A DNA stretch of 64,000 nt, from contig NZ_CP101508.1 in the NCBI RefSeq assembly GCF_024380015.1, positions 62,001 through 126,000 of the forward strand. The letters are read 5' to 3'. This document shows, one piece after another, positions 18,254 through 27,222 of the stretch. The translations under genes and the position numbers were made by a program. Position 1 is the first letter of the stretch; the number at the start of each line of letters is the position of its first letter. The notes under the pieces were generated by a model that ran no database searches, was not told the origin of the DNA, and worked only from the letters and a program-made list of their open reading frames with translations. Source of the DNA: Photobacterium atrarenae (GTDB lineage Bacteria; Pseudomonadota; Gammaproteobacteria; Enterobacterales; Vibrionaceae).

Positions 18254-19051
18254 TTACAATAAGTGCTCGGCTAGGTAACGGGCTACGGCTTCATCGCTGC
18301 TGCTGCCGATCACTCCGTTGTCCGGCAGTGCCCGTTTGACCTTCTCGTGGGCGGTGCCCATCACCAGGCCTTTGCCGGCCATGGTCAGCATTTCAACATC
18401 ATTCATCCCGTCGCCGAATGCCAGGCAGTCCGCTAGGGTGTGGCCTTTCTCTTTTGCCACCGCTTCCAGTGCATGCCCTTTGGAGACATTGGCATCCATC
18501 ACTTCCAGGCACCAGGGGGTCGAGAAAGCAATATTGGCACGATGGCCGAAGGTTTGCTTGAACTTCTCTTCCCACAATGCCAGCAGGTCATGATCCTGAT
18601 CGTCGCGAATAAAGAACACCTTGGCGACCCCGTCCAGCGGTGGATTGTCGACATCAAACAGCTGGTAAGTAAAGGATTGGTGGAAGTCCCTGAGATTTTC
18701 ATCTTCGGTGCTGATCAGCCAATCATCATTGCGGTAGATATGAATTTTCAGCGCCGGATCATGCTTGGCCATTTCGATCAGGCCCTGGATGACTTCCGGG
18801 TGCAGGTCCTGCTGAAAGATCACCTCGCCCTGGCAGTTGTGTACCCGGGCACCATTGGAGGTGATCATGTATGCCGGGATCCCCAGTTCATCGCGCATAT
18901 CCGCCACGTCAATGTGGTGGCGGCCGGTGGCAAAGATAAAGTCTTTGCCCTGCTGGTGGAGCCGGGTGAGGACGTCTTTGGTAAACGGGGTAATTTGATG
19001 GTCCGGGGTGAGCAGGGTTCCGTCCAGATCGGATGCGACAATTTTATACAT
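18254..19051 (-). CDS. yigL: HAD-superfamily Cof-type phosphatase YigL
   Basis: 265 residues. HAD motifs: VASDLDGTLL (residues 5-14, nucleophile Asp), the Thr/Ser motif ITSNGARVH, Lys in VSKGHALEAVAKE, and GDGMNDVEML. It follows E. coli YigL closely (FATGRHHIDVADMRDELG, YMITSNGARVH, FSTPWCLEVM). YigL dephosphorylates pyridoxal phosphate and sugar phosphates and takes part in relief of sugar-phosphate stress. It lies downstream of pldB on the same strand (97-base gap), the pldB-yigL order of enterics. No close hairpin follows. Confidence 0.92.
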   Translation of the reverse strand: MYKIVASDLDGTLLTPDHQITPFTKDVLTRLHQQGKDFIFATGRHHIDVADMRDELGIPAYMITSNGARVHNCQGEVIFQQDLHPEVIQGLIEMAKHDPALKIHIYRNDDWLISTEDENLRDFHQSFTYQLFDVDNPPLDGVAKVFFIRDDQDHDLLALWEEKFKQTFGHRANIAFSTPWCLEVMDANVSKGHALEAVAKEKGHTLADCLAFGDGMNDVEMLTMAGKGLVMGTAHEKVKRALPDNGVIGSSSDEAVARYLAEHLL

Positions 19052-19148
19052 GGCAACTCTCGGCTGAGTGAAACAGGCCCCCGATCGTGCGCCGGGGGAA
19101 CAACACGTTCAATCTTAAACCAGTTTGGCATTGAGAAAAGGGGTTAAT

Positions 19149-20150
19149 CTAGCTTTCGATTGTTTCCGCCTTCCGGAAATGGCTGATGGTGGCGCTCAGG
19201 ACGGGGTGGCGGTACTTGTCGACCTCGAACAGCAGCTCATGGCGGGCGCCTTCGATCACCTTGAGCTGGCAGTGACGCCCGGCCTGTTGCATGGTGTGAC
19301 AGAACAGGTTCTGGGCCTGGTTATCAACAATGTTGTCTTCGCTGCCCTGGAGCAGCAGGATCGGGGTGGTAATATCCGGTGCCCGGGCGATACAGCGCCG
19401 GGCGGCAGCCAGCCCCTGCCAAACCCAACGGGCACTCGGGCCGCCGATTTTTAGTTCCGGCTTTTGCTCATACAGATCCCGGAACCACTGGTAGCGGATC
19501 TGGCTCTGGCAGAGCGGGTTGTCGGCAAACGGCTTCGGGTAGTAGGGAACCTGGCCCGGGGCATAGCCGGGCTGGCGTTGCATCTGCTCGACCACCCGGG
19601 CCAGCGGCGAGGCGATCGGCTTCATCCAGTTGTTGATATGGATCCCGTGCATTGGGGCGCTGAGCACCGCACTGTCGATGAGGCCCGGATTTTCGGCCAG
19701 GAACAGGCTGGCAATGGTACCGCCCATCGAGTGTGCCAGCATGAAGTGCTGGCAGTAGTTGCGCGGGGCAATCTCGCACTCAAAGAAGGTCTTGAGATCG
19801 CTGACGTAGTCATCAAACTCTTCGATATGGCCCAGCTCGGTATCTTCGGCTAATCGGTCGGAGACGCCCTGGCCGCGGTGATCCAGGGCAAAGACGTCAT
19901 AGCCCTGCTGGACCAGATCATAAAACAGCTCCTGGTACTTCCAGTAGCTTTCGATCCGCCCGTTCACCACGATAATGGCTTTGTCGTGGTTGAAGCCGGT
20001 CAGGCTGACCCAGCCGACCTTGAGTTGGTCGACCCCCTCGAACATCCCTTCCTGGCGGCGCTGCCACAGCTCCGCCACCGGCCCGGCCATGGTTTCACGA
20101 AACTGCGATTCCTGGGAAAACTGAAAGTAATGTGGTGGTTGGACTGTCAT
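19149..20150 (-). CDS. pldB: Lysophospholipase L2 PldB
   Basis: About 333 residues of the alpha/beta hydrolase fold. Visible: DHRGQGVSDR after strand 4, the nucleophile elbow AHSMGGTIAS, LLLQGSEDNIVDN for the acid residue, and GARHELLFEVD for the histidine. PldB cleaves lysophospholipids at the inner membrane. ATG 20150 is preferred because a GAGA site precedes it, giving MTVQPPHYFQF; ATG 20165 would add five residues without a ribosome site. It is divergent from rhtB and upstream of yigL, so the rhtB/pldB/yigL block of E. coli is kept. Confidence 0.92.
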   Translation of the reverse strand: MTVQPPHYFQFSQESQFRETMAGPVAELWQRRQEGMFEGVDQLKVGWVSLTGFNHDKAIIVVNGRIESYWKYQELFYDLVQQGYDVFALDHRGQGVSDRLAEDTELGHIEEFDDYVSDLKTFFECEIAPRNYCQHFMLAHSMGGTIASLFLAENPGLIDSAVLSAPMHGIHINNWMKPIASPLARVVEQMQRQPGYAPGQVPYYPKPFADNPLCQSQIRYQWFRDLYEQKPELKIGGPSARWVWQGLAAARRCIARAPDITTPILLLQGSEDNIVDNQAQNLFCHTMQQAGRHCQLKVIEGARHELLFEVDKYRHPVLSATISHFRKAETIES

Positions 20151-20430
20151 GGCAATTCTCAACATCGCAAATCATTTAATCGTCAGGGAGCCGAGTGGAG
20201 AAATTCGGCAAAAATCTAAGCTTCATTATAACCTGCTTTTCTTTCCATCGGGGGGAGCTTCACCCGCAATGAGTGATCTGTTGTTAACCTCTGATGTTTG
20301 GTGGTCGCCATAAACAGGTTGGGTCGTTTATACTGCCGCGAGAGAATATATATCGTCGGGTGACGTAACGGATGAGGGTTCGGGATGAACGTTCGTGGTT
20401 GCGTCCGGCAGGCTATCGGGAGAGGGTATC

Positions 20431-21048
20431 ATGAGTGTGGAGATCTGGCTGGCTTATCTGGCAACAGCGGTCGTGTTCAGTCTGGCGCCCGGATCGGGCA
20501 CGGTGAACTCGATCAGCAACGGCATGGTTTATGGCTGGCGCAAATCCCTGGCATCGATTCTTGGCCTGCAGGTCGGGCTGGGAATCCATATTGTGCTGGT
20601 CGGCGTCGGCCTGGGGGCGATTGTAGCCCAGTCAGCAACTGCTTTTACGGTGATCAAATGGGTCGGGGTGGTCTATCTGATCTGGCTCGGGATCCAAAAG
20701 TGGCGTGAGCCGGCCCCAACCGCCGGTCAAGGTGCCAAAGGCGGTGCCAATGCCTGGCAGCTGTTTCGCCGGGCGGTGCTGGTCAACCTGACCAATCCGA
20801 AAAGCATTGTGTTTCTGGTGGCGTTGTTTCCGCAATTTATCGATCCCAACAGCTCGCAGTCGATGCAGCTGGCGGTGCTCGGGATCACCACCTTAGTGAT
20901 CGATGCGCTGGTGATGCTGGGGTATGTCACCCTGTCGTCCAGGCTCACCGATTATCTGCGCTCAGGGAAAATAATGGGCGCCCTGAACCGGGTGTTCGGC
21001 TCGATGTTTATCGGCTGCGGAGCGCTGCTGGCGACCGCAAAAGCCTGA
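20431..21048 (+). CDS. rhtB: RhtB-type homoserine/homoserine lactone exporter (LysE family)
   Basis: 205 residues with six hydrophobic segments. The LysE/RhtB signature is at the N-terminus (SLAPGSGTVNSISNGMVYGW), followed by LGLQVGLGIHIVLVGVGLGA and LVNLTNPKSIVFLVALFPQF. RhtB exports homoserine, homoserine lactone and some amino acids. ATG 20431 follows a GGGAGAGGG purine run. Its position opposite pldB matches E. coli. The 280-base divergent region holds both promoters; a TTTATACT near 20327-20334 is a plausible -10 for rhtB. I see no gene in it. Confidence 0.9.
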   Translation: MSVEIWLAYLATAVVFSLAPGSGTVNSISNGMVYGWRKSLASILGLQVGLGIHIVLVGVGLGAIVAQSATAFTVIKWVGVVYLIWLGIQKWREPAPTAGQGAKGGANAWQLFRRAVLVNLTNPKSIVFLVALFPQFIDPNSSQSMQLAVLGITTLVIDALVMLGYVTLSSRLTDYLRSGKIMGALNRVFGSMFIGCGALLATAKA

Positions 21049-21129
21049 GCAGGTCCAGATACCGGATATTTGTTATAATCGAAAACTCTTTCTTTATACC
21101 TTCACCAGTCAAGAGGCACTCCAGGCATT

Positions 21130-22389
21130 ATGTACTCTTATGTCGCACGCCAACCGATCTTTAACCGCAAGCAGCGCACGGTCGGTTATGAGCTGCTGTT
21201 TCGGGATGGCGAGAGCAACGCATTTCCGATGATCGAAGCGAACAAGGCGACATGTCGACTGCTGGTCGAAAACTATATGGCAGTCGGCGATAACCCGGCG
21301 ACCGCCGGTCAGCGTACCTTTATCAACTTTCCCCATGAAAGCCTGGTGCGCCTGTTGCCGTTGCTGCTGCCCAAACGCAAAGTGATTATCGAGGTGCTGG
21401 AAACCTGTACCCCGGACGAGGAGCTGTTTACGGCGATCAAGCATCTCTATCGCCAGGGGTATGTGATTGCGCTGGATGATTTTGAACTCGATCCGCAATG
21501 GCATCGGTTTCTGCCGTATGTCCACCTGATCAAGCTGGATTTCATGACGCTCGGAGCCGACAAGGCGTGTGCATATGTGCGCAAGCATCAGGACCGTAAG
21601 CTCAAGTTCCTGGCGGAAAAAGTGGAAACCCGGGCAGAGTTTGAGGCGGCGTCTGAGGCTGGGTTTCATTTCTTTCAGGGGTATTATTTCAGCAAGCCGG
21701 AGCTGATGAAGAACCGCCAGGTCCAGCCGGAGAAACTGACCACGGTGCGGCTGCTGCAGGAGATTTGCCGCGAAGAAGTAAACTTCCAGCGGGTCGAGCA
21801 AATTATTGCCAGTGATGTCTCGCTGTCCTACCTGTTGCTGCGTTATGTCAATACGGCGGCCCACCGCACGATTGAGCCGATCAGCTCGTTTCGTCAGGCG
21901 CTGGTATATCTGGGGGAAGAAAAACTTAAAATGTTTGTCAGTGCCGTGGCGACGGCGCATGCGGCGATCGATAAACCCAAAGAGCTCTATGCCCTGTCGC
22001 TGCAGCGGGCCCGGATGTGCGAGATGCTGGCCGTGAGCGGGCACTTGGCACCGATGAAGGAAAAAGCTTTCCTGACCGGTATGTTCTCGCTGCTTGATGC
22101 GTTGCTCGACAACACCCTGGCGCAGATCCTCGGGGTGTTGCCGCTCAGCCGGGAGGTCCGGGCGGCCCTGCTCCAGCGCAGCGGCGATCTGGGGTTGTTG
22201 CTCAACCTGCTGGACGCCTATGATCGGGCGGACTGGGAGGAGGTGAGTACGTGTTGTCAGGCGCTGTCGCTGTCGGAGACTTTGGTGGCCAAGACTTATC
22301 AGCAGGCGATGCAGTGGTCGCAGAACTATCTGGAGACTTCGGGCAGTCCGGCGGCGAGGCCGCCCGTCAAGCCCGGCCCGGAGAGCTAG
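21130..22389 (+). CDS. EAL-HDOD signalling protein (YuxH/CdgJ type)
   Basis: 419 residues. The N-terminal EAL-like domain (1-200) begins YVARQPIFNRKQRTVGYELLFRDGE, where YELLF replaces the canonical EALLR; later motifs read EVLE, ALDDFE, IKLDFM and FLAEKVET. The HDOD domain follows (205-400: DVSLSYLLLRYVNTAAHRTIEPISS). Such proteins govern motility and biofilm in vibrios (CdgJ) through cyclic-di-GMP turnover or by protein contact. The altered EAL motif leaves phosphodiesterase activity uncertain. It stands alone, 81 bases after rhtB, and ends in a strong terminator. Confidence 0.92.
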   Translation: MYSYVARQPIFNRKQRTVGYELLFRDGESNAFPMIEANKATCRLLVENYMAVGDNPATAGQRTFINFPHESLVRLLPLLLPKRKVIIEVLETCTPDEELFTAIKHLYRQGYVIALDDFELDPQWHRFLPYVHLIKLDFMTLGADKACAYVRKHQDRKLKFLAEKVETRAEFEAASEAGFHFFQGYYFSKPELMKNRQVQPEKLTTVRLLQEICREEVNFQRVEQIIASDVSLSYLLLRYVNTAAHRTIEPISSFRQALVYLGEEKLKMFVSAVATAHAAIDKPKELYALSLQRARMCEMLAVSGHLAPMKEKAFLTGMFSLLDALLDNTLAQILGVLPLSREVRAALLQRSGDLGLLLNLLDAYDRADWEEVSTCCQALSLSETLVAKTYQQAMQWSQNYLETSGSPAARPPVKPGPES

Positions 22390-22416
22390 CGGGTATGCCC
22401 GTGAAGTTTTGGTGAA

Positions 22417-22452
22417 AAAGCGGCAGCAGGCCTTACCTGCTGCCGCTTTTTT
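22417..22452 (+). terminator. Terminator after the EAL-HDOD gene
   Basis: AAAGCGGCAGCAGG pairs with CCTGCTGCCGCTTT across a short CCTTA loop and ends in six T. It starts 28 bases after the stop. Confidence 0.93.
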
Positions 22453-22496
22453 CTTTACAGTGGTTATTTTGGACTATACCAGTATGGAGCGGCGTG

Positions 22497-23393
22497 ATGT
22501 CGGGATTGGCATTGGGGTTGGTGGTGTTGTCGGCAGTGATCCATGCTGCCTGGAATTTGCTGGGAAAATCGCGCCGGCCCTCGCCGGCATTTTTTGCTGT
22601 GGCCAGCTTTGGCGCGGGTGGGCTGTTGTTGCCATTGATCGTGACCGTGCTTGGGACCGCCGCGTCGCTGCCGGGTGTGTTCTGGTGGGTGCTGCTTGGC
22701 AGCGGCTTCTGCCAGATGATTTATCTGGCCAGCTTAGCCCGGGCTTACCAGCAAGCGGATGTCGGGGTGGTGTATCCCATTGCCCGGGCCTTACCTGTGC
22801 TGATGGTGGCTGTGGTCAGTACCCTGTTGGGACAGTCGCTCCCGGTGCTGGTTTGGCTCGGGATGGGTCTGGTGACGGTAGGTTGTTTGTTGGTCCCGGT
22901 GGTGAGCTTTCGGCACTGGCGCTGGCAGGCGTATGGCCAGGCCGGGTGTGTGTGGGCTTTGTTGGCAGCACTGGGCACGGCCGGTTATTCCGTGTTCGAT
23001 GATCGGGCGCTGGCCATCATGGCCGGTCATTATCCGTCCTTCATGGCCCCCGCGCTGCTGGCTTTTACGTATTTGGGGATGCAGTTTGTGGTGACCGGCA
23101 GCTGGCTGATGCTGTGGTGCTGCCATCGTGAAGGGCGGCGGCAGTGGCGCCAGAGTTGGGCCGACTGGCGGGTTGCCCTGCTAACCGGTGTCATGATGGG
23201 CGGCACCTATGGCCTGGTATTGCTGGCGATGAGCCTGACTGAGAACGTCAGTTATGTGGTGGCCCTGCGTCAGCTCAGTATCCCGGTCGGTGTGGGGTTG
23301 GGGATCTGGCTGCTGCGCGAGCCGGCGCATCGCCCCCGCCTGATTGGTGCGGGTCTGGTGTGTGCCGGGCTGGTGGCGGTCTCCCTGAAATAG
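22497..23393 (+). CDS. EamA-family (DMT) transporter
   Basis: 298 residues with about ten hydrophobic segments and a duplicated EamA layout (ALGLVVLSAVIHAAWNLLGK at the start; second half from GTAGYSVFDDRALA). ATG 22497 has GGAG seven bases upstream; the adjacent GTG 22494 is less well spaced. Its closest look is to metabolite exporters of the drug/metabolite transporter superfamily, but the substrate cannot be read from the sequence. It is clearly different from the YigM-type protein at 7.8 kb. It is a single gene, convergent with the AbgT gene across a shared hairpin. Confidence 0.87.
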   Translation: MSGLALGLVVLSAVIHAAWNLLGKSRRPSPAFFAVASFGAGGLLLPLIVTVLGTAASLPGVFWWVLLGSGFCQMIYLASLARAYQQADVGVVYPIARALPVLMVAVVSTLLGQSLPVLVWLGMGLVTVGCLLVPVVSFRHWRWQAYGQAGCVWALLAALGTAGYSVFDDRALAIMAGHYPSFMAPALLAFTYLGMQFVVTGSWLMLWCCHREGRRQWRQSWADWRVALLTGVMMGGTYGLVLLAMSLTENVSYVVALRQLSIPVGVGLGIWLLREPAHRPRLIGAGLVCAGLVAVSLK

Positions 23394-23413
23394 CGGTGCG
23401 GCACTGCAATAAA

Positions 23414-23436
23414 AAGCCGGGACTGGGTCCCGGCTT
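23414..23436. terminator. Bidirectional hairpin between the EamA and AbgT genes
   Basis: AAGCCGGGAC (23414-23423) pairs exactly with GTCCCGGCTT (23427-23436) around TGG. A five-A run precedes it and T-rich sequence follows, so it can end both convergent transcripts. Confidence 0.85.
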
Positions 23437-23464
23437 GTTATTTGGTTTCGTCTCTCAGGGAGGG

Positions 23465-25063
23465 TTAGCCGCCGATGTTGTAGAAGGTCGCAGCACCCGG
23501 ACCGACCGGGATCCCCAGCACAAAGACCCACACGTAGAACATGATGCTCCAGCCCACGATGAAGACCATCGAGTAAGGCAGCATAGTCGAGATCAGTGTT
23601 CCCAGACCCAGGTTCTTCTGGTAACGGGTTGCCACAGCCAGGATCATCCCGAAGTAGCTCATCATCGGGGTGATGATGTTGGTCACTGAGTCACCGATCC
23701 GGTAGGCAGCTTGGATGGTTTCCGGCGCGTAGCCCACCAGCATCAGCATCGGGACAAAAATCGGTGCTGTCACTGCCCACTGGGCAGAAGCAGAGCCAAT
23801 CATCAGGTTGATAAAGCCACACATCAGGATGAAGGCGAAGAACAGTGCCGGGCCGGTCAGGCCGATAGATTGCAGGAAGTCTGCACCGCCGACGGCGAAT
23901 ACCTGGCCGAAGTTGGTCCACTTGAAGAAGGCGACAAACTGCGCGGCAAAGAAGACCAGCACAATGTACATGCCCATCGAAGACATCGATTTGGCCATGG
24001 CATCGATCACGTCACGGTCGTTCTTCATGGTGCCGACCACTTTGCCGTAGACAAAGCCCGGGATGGCGAAGAAGACAAAGATAAAGGCCACAATCCCTTT
24101 CAGGAACGGCGAGCCTGCAACCAGGCCGGTCTCCGGATGACGCAGGATGCCGTTTTCAGGCACGATAGTCAGGGCCAGCAGCGCCGAGACCACCAGGGCA
24201 GCCAGGCCGGCAGCCTTCAGGCCTTTCTTCTCCAGTGCGGTCAGTTTGCCCATTTTGTCATTGCCCAGATCTTCGCTGGCTTCTTCCGGGTTGTATTGAC
24301 CCAGTTTCGGCTCGACGATTTTCTCGGTGACGAAGGCACCCATAATCGTGATGGCAAACGTCGACGCGAACATGAAGTACCAGTTCACTTCCGGACCTAC
24401 GGTGTAGGTCGGGTCGATCATTTGCGCGGCAGTTTCAGTGATCCCGGACAGCAGCGGGTCAACCGTTCCCAGCAGCAGGTTGGCGCTGTAGCCACCGGAA
24501 ACCCCGGCAAATGCCGCAGCCAGACCTGCCAGTGGATGGCGGCCCAGTGAGTGGAACAGCATCGCAGCCAGCGGTACCAGAACCACGTAGCCCAGCTCAG
24601 AAGCTGTGTTGGAGACAATACCGGCAAAGACCACGACCAGTGTGACCATGCGGCGTGAAGCGCCCATCACCAGGCCGCGCATCGCAGAGGACAGCAGGCC
24701 GGAGTGCTCGGCAATGGCCACACCCAGCATGGCGACCAGGACGGTCCCGAGCGGGGCGAAGCCGGTGAAGTTCTTCACCAGGTTGGCGACGATTTTCTGT
24801 GCGCCGTCTTCGTTGAGTAGGCTGACCACATGGATCATGCCGTCCGCAGCACGGCCTGGTGCGCCTTCCGGACGCGGGTCAACAACCGATACGTCAAAAT
24901 AGCCGGCCACGCCTGATGCAATCAGGATTGCCAGACAGAACAGGGCAAACAGGGTTATCGGGTGTGGTAGCAGGTTGCCCAGCCATTCCACAGTGTCGAG
25001 AAAGCGGGTGAACAACGCTTTCTTGTTGGGTTGCAGTTTTTGTTGTGAAGCAGATGAGTGCAT
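23465..25063 (-). CDS. AbgT-family transporter
   Basis: 532 residues of a polytopic inner-membrane protein. Family sequence is plain: FLDTVEWLGNLLPHPITLFALF at the start, GVAIAEHSGLLSSAMRGLV, AFAGVSGGYSANLLLGTVDPLL, and a C-terminal ITPMMSYFGMILAVATRYQK. AbgT proteins take up p-aminobenzoyl-glutamate, and homologues such as MtrF export sulfonamides. ATG 25063 follows GGAGG at the correct distance; the adjacent GTG 25066 is the alternative. No aminohydrolase gene (abgAB) accompanies it, so a folate-catabolite role here is a family-based guess. It is a single gene. Confidence 0.9.
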   Translation of the reverse strand: MHSSASQQKLQPNKKALFTRFLDTVEWLGNLLPHPITLFALFCLAILIASGVAGYFDVSVVDPRPEGAPGRAADGMIHVVSLLNEDGAQKIVANLVKNFTGFAPLGTVLVAMLGVAIAEHSGLLSSAMRGLVMGASRRMVTLVVVFAGIVSNTASELGYVVLVPLAAMLFHSLGRHPLAGLAAAFAGVSGGYSANLLLGTVDPLLSGITETAAQMIDPTYTVGPEVNWYFMFASTFAITIMGAFVTEKIVEPKLGQYNPEEASEDLGNDKMGKLTALEKKGLKAAGLAALVVSALLALTIVPENGILRHPETGLVAGSPFLKGIVAFIFVFFAIPGFVYGKVVGTMKNDRDVIDAMAKSMSSMGMYIVLVFFAAQFVAFFKWTNFGQVFAVGGADFLQSIGLTGPALFFAFILMCGFINLMIGSASAQWAVTAPIFVPMLMLVGYAPETIQAAYRIGDSVTNIITPMMSYFGMILAVATRYQKNLGLGTLISTMLPYSMVFIVGWSIMFYVWVFVLGIPVGPGAATFYNIGG

Positions 25064-25588
25064 CACGACCTCCAGTTATCGTACTTATCCCATCAATGGG
25101 CACATCTCTTGTCGGTGGCGAAGGTTACGCTATTGTTAATGCAATAAACAAGATAAAATTATGTATAGATATTTTAAATGATGTTTTTTTGTCTGATTTT
25201 GGTTACTAAATTGATGCAATATACCGTTTCCTTTGGTGTTGATGGTGGCAATAATTGCTCATGATTATGAAAATGGTTGGTTATTAATCAATACCTTTGA
25301 GAACCAAGAAACAACGATTTATAAATTGGCCTGAAAATCAGATGTGATCGACCTCTCAAAAATGAAGATTGCCTCCCGTTCTGCACAGAAAATGAAACGG
25401 ATTGGTAACATTTACACGGCGTTCTGATCACCGTCACACCGAAGTTCAGACCGTTTGTCAGTTGATGGCCGGGGAGCAGGGGCGGTAGCACCGTTATGTC
25501 AGAAATCGGTCAAAGGCGACGGTTGCCCGGGAGGTGACGGGGGCGCAATGCTATAGTGGAAACAAACGGATGCAGGCTGGGGGAGTGG
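25064..25588. other. Intergenic region between the divergent AbgT and acyltransferase genes
   Basis: 525 bases without a convincing gene. The first 250 bases are AT-rich (long A/T stretches at 25135-25205 and 25275-25330) and probably carry the AbgT promoter. Short open frames on the minus strand lack ribosome sites and family resemblance. Confidence 0.6.
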
Positions 25589-26593
25589 GTGAGAGAGAAG
25601 GTTGTCTTTTTTGATGTGTTGCGCTGTGTGGCTGCGGTGGCCGTGGTCACAATCCATGTTCTCGGCCCTTATCGTGAGCAATTGGGTGTGATCAGCGACA
25701 GTGCTTGGAGCACGGCGGTTATTTTTAATAGCTTCAGCCGCTGGGCAGTGCCGATCTTTATTATGATCACCGGGGCGCTGATGCTCTCCGACACCCGCCC
25801 GTTTGAACCCGGCTATTATCTCCGGCGGCGGTTGGGCAAGGTCCTGATCCCGTTTCTGGTCTGGTCGCTGTTCTATGCCGGGCTCTCGGGCCTGAGTGCA
25901 GAGGGATATGATGCTGGACACGCCTGGGAGACGTTAAAACAGCTGCCCGTGCATGAAACCTATTATCACCTGGGTTTTTTCTATTACTTCATTCCGCTCT
26001 ACTTTGTGGTGCCGTTCTTGCGTTATTACGTCCAGCACACTGATCGGACGGGCACCATCGGTCTGACCTTGACCTGGCTGGTGATGACCACGCTGTACCT
26101 GATGTCGGTCGACGGGTTGTGGAGTGAGCAGCTGATCCTCTATAGCGGTTACCTGCTGCTGGGCTACTGCTTGTTTGTTTACCGCTGGCCTTTGCTGTCA
26201 TGGCTGTTAGTGCCGGGTATCGTTGCCTTGCTGCTGACGGCCTACATGGTGATCAGCCATAGCATGGCGGCGGAGGAGTACACAGTCGGCCGCTGGTTGT
26301 CTTATAAAACTCTTAATACCGCGCTCATTGCGGCGCTGATTTTTGCCCTGTGCCGCTACTGGAGCGCGCGAATGTCACCGCGCTGGCTGGCGGTTGCGGC
26401 CTTTGTCAGCCGTTATAGCCTGGGTATTTACCTGTTGCACCCGATCTTCTTATGGCCGGTACGCGCCTGGGACTGGTACTTCATCCACCCGCTGGTGATG
26501 ATCCCCTGCTGGACCCTGATCATTACTGCCCTGGCTCTGGGGGCCAGCTGGTTGCTGGCGCGTAGTCGCCTGACCGCGTGGCTGGTGCCCTGA
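25589..26593 (+). CDS. Acyltransferase 3 family membrane protein (WecH-like)
   Basis: About 334 residues with ten or so hydrophobic segments. The acyltransferase 3 signature is at the N-terminus (VVFFDVLRCVAAVAVVTIHV, containing the conserved His, then RWAVPIFIMITGALML and RRRLGKVLIPFLVWS), and SRYSLGIYLLHPIFLW stands near the end. This resembles E. coli WecH, which O-acetylates enterobacterial common antigen, and OafA-type enzymes. The start is taken at GTG 25589 just behind a GGGGGAG run; the upstream GTG 25556 remains possible. The target glycan is unknown, and no polysaccharide genes are nearby. Confidence 0.85.
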   Translation: MREKVVFFDVLRCVAAVAVVTIHVLGPYREQLGVISDSAWSTAVIFNSFSRWAVPIFIMITGALMLSDTRPFEPGYYLRRRLGKVLIPFLVWSLFYAGLSGLSAEGYDAGHAWETLKQLPVHETYYHLGFFYYFIPLYFVVPFLRYYVQHTDRTGTIGLTLTWLVMTTLYLMSVDGLWSEQLILYSGYLLLGYCLFVYRWPLLSWLLVPGIVALLLTAYMVISHSMAAEEYTVGRWLSYKTLNTALIAALIFALCRYWSARMSPRWLAVAAFVSRYSLGIYLLHPIFLWPVRAWDWYFIHPLVMIPCWTLIITALALGASWLLARSRLTAWLVP

Positions 26594-26614
26594 GCACAGC
26601 CTGATCGGTTTGTG

Positions 26615-26947
26615 CTAGTCGCGCTGGAGGGCGAAATGGCGGAAAGTCTGGCCCTGGTAGGTCAGGGTGCCCTGATCGCCGGGGTTGAGCGCATGGTAGT
26701 AGTGAACACCGACTTCGAACTCCCGTTTCGGGCCGCCTCGCAGCGGTTGCACGTAAATCCAGTAGGCTTCGCTGTCTTCCCCGGGCCGGGCACCGTCGAC
26801 AGCAGCGCTCTGTTTATCCAGGATCCGGACCGCCACACGTTTCTCCGGTGCCTGCTCGCCCAGCACATGGCGGCGGTAGATCCGAATCGTATAAAGCGCT
26901 GAGATGACCAATAACCCTGCCGCGATCAGAATGAGCTCAGTAGGCAC
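26615..26947 (-). CDS. yhhM: DUF2500 protein (YhhM-like)
   Basis: About 110 residues. One N-terminal membrane segment (ELILIAAGLLVISALYTIRI) is followed by a small beta-rich domain ending in FEVGVHYYHALNPGDQGTLT, which matches the DUF2500 family and E. coli YhhM (YHAL..GD.GTL.Y.G..F.SF). GTG 26947 is chosen because GGGAG lies six bases before it; GTG 26965 would add six residues. Function unknown. In E. coli yhhM adjoins yhhN; here yhhN is 1.7 kb away behind an inserted stretch. It is convergent with the acyltransferase gene. Confidence 0.83.
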   Translation of the reverse strand: MPTELILIAAGLLVISALYTIRIYRRHVLGEQAPEKRVAVRILDKQSAAVDGARPGEDSEAYWIYVQPLRGGPKREFEVGVHYYHALNPGDQGTLTYQGQTFRHFALQRD

Positions 26948-27222
26948 AGTTGACTCCCTGTTCACTCAATGAAGATGAATAGGGCGTATTATGAAAGAAG
27001 GGCAGTCTGGCGAGTACTTCGGGATGGAGAAACTGTGAGCTTCCCTGGCTTTCTCTGAAGTCGAGAGCACCGGATATACCTTGCGGTTATATTTACGCTG
27101 GAGCCCATCGGCTGAACGGTGGATTGATGCTTTTAAGTCTATGATTTAAATGAGTCCGTAAGGCTTGCATCTCGGCCGGGGCACGATATGTTAGGGAAGA
27201 GATGAGTCGAGAGGAGTTCGAT

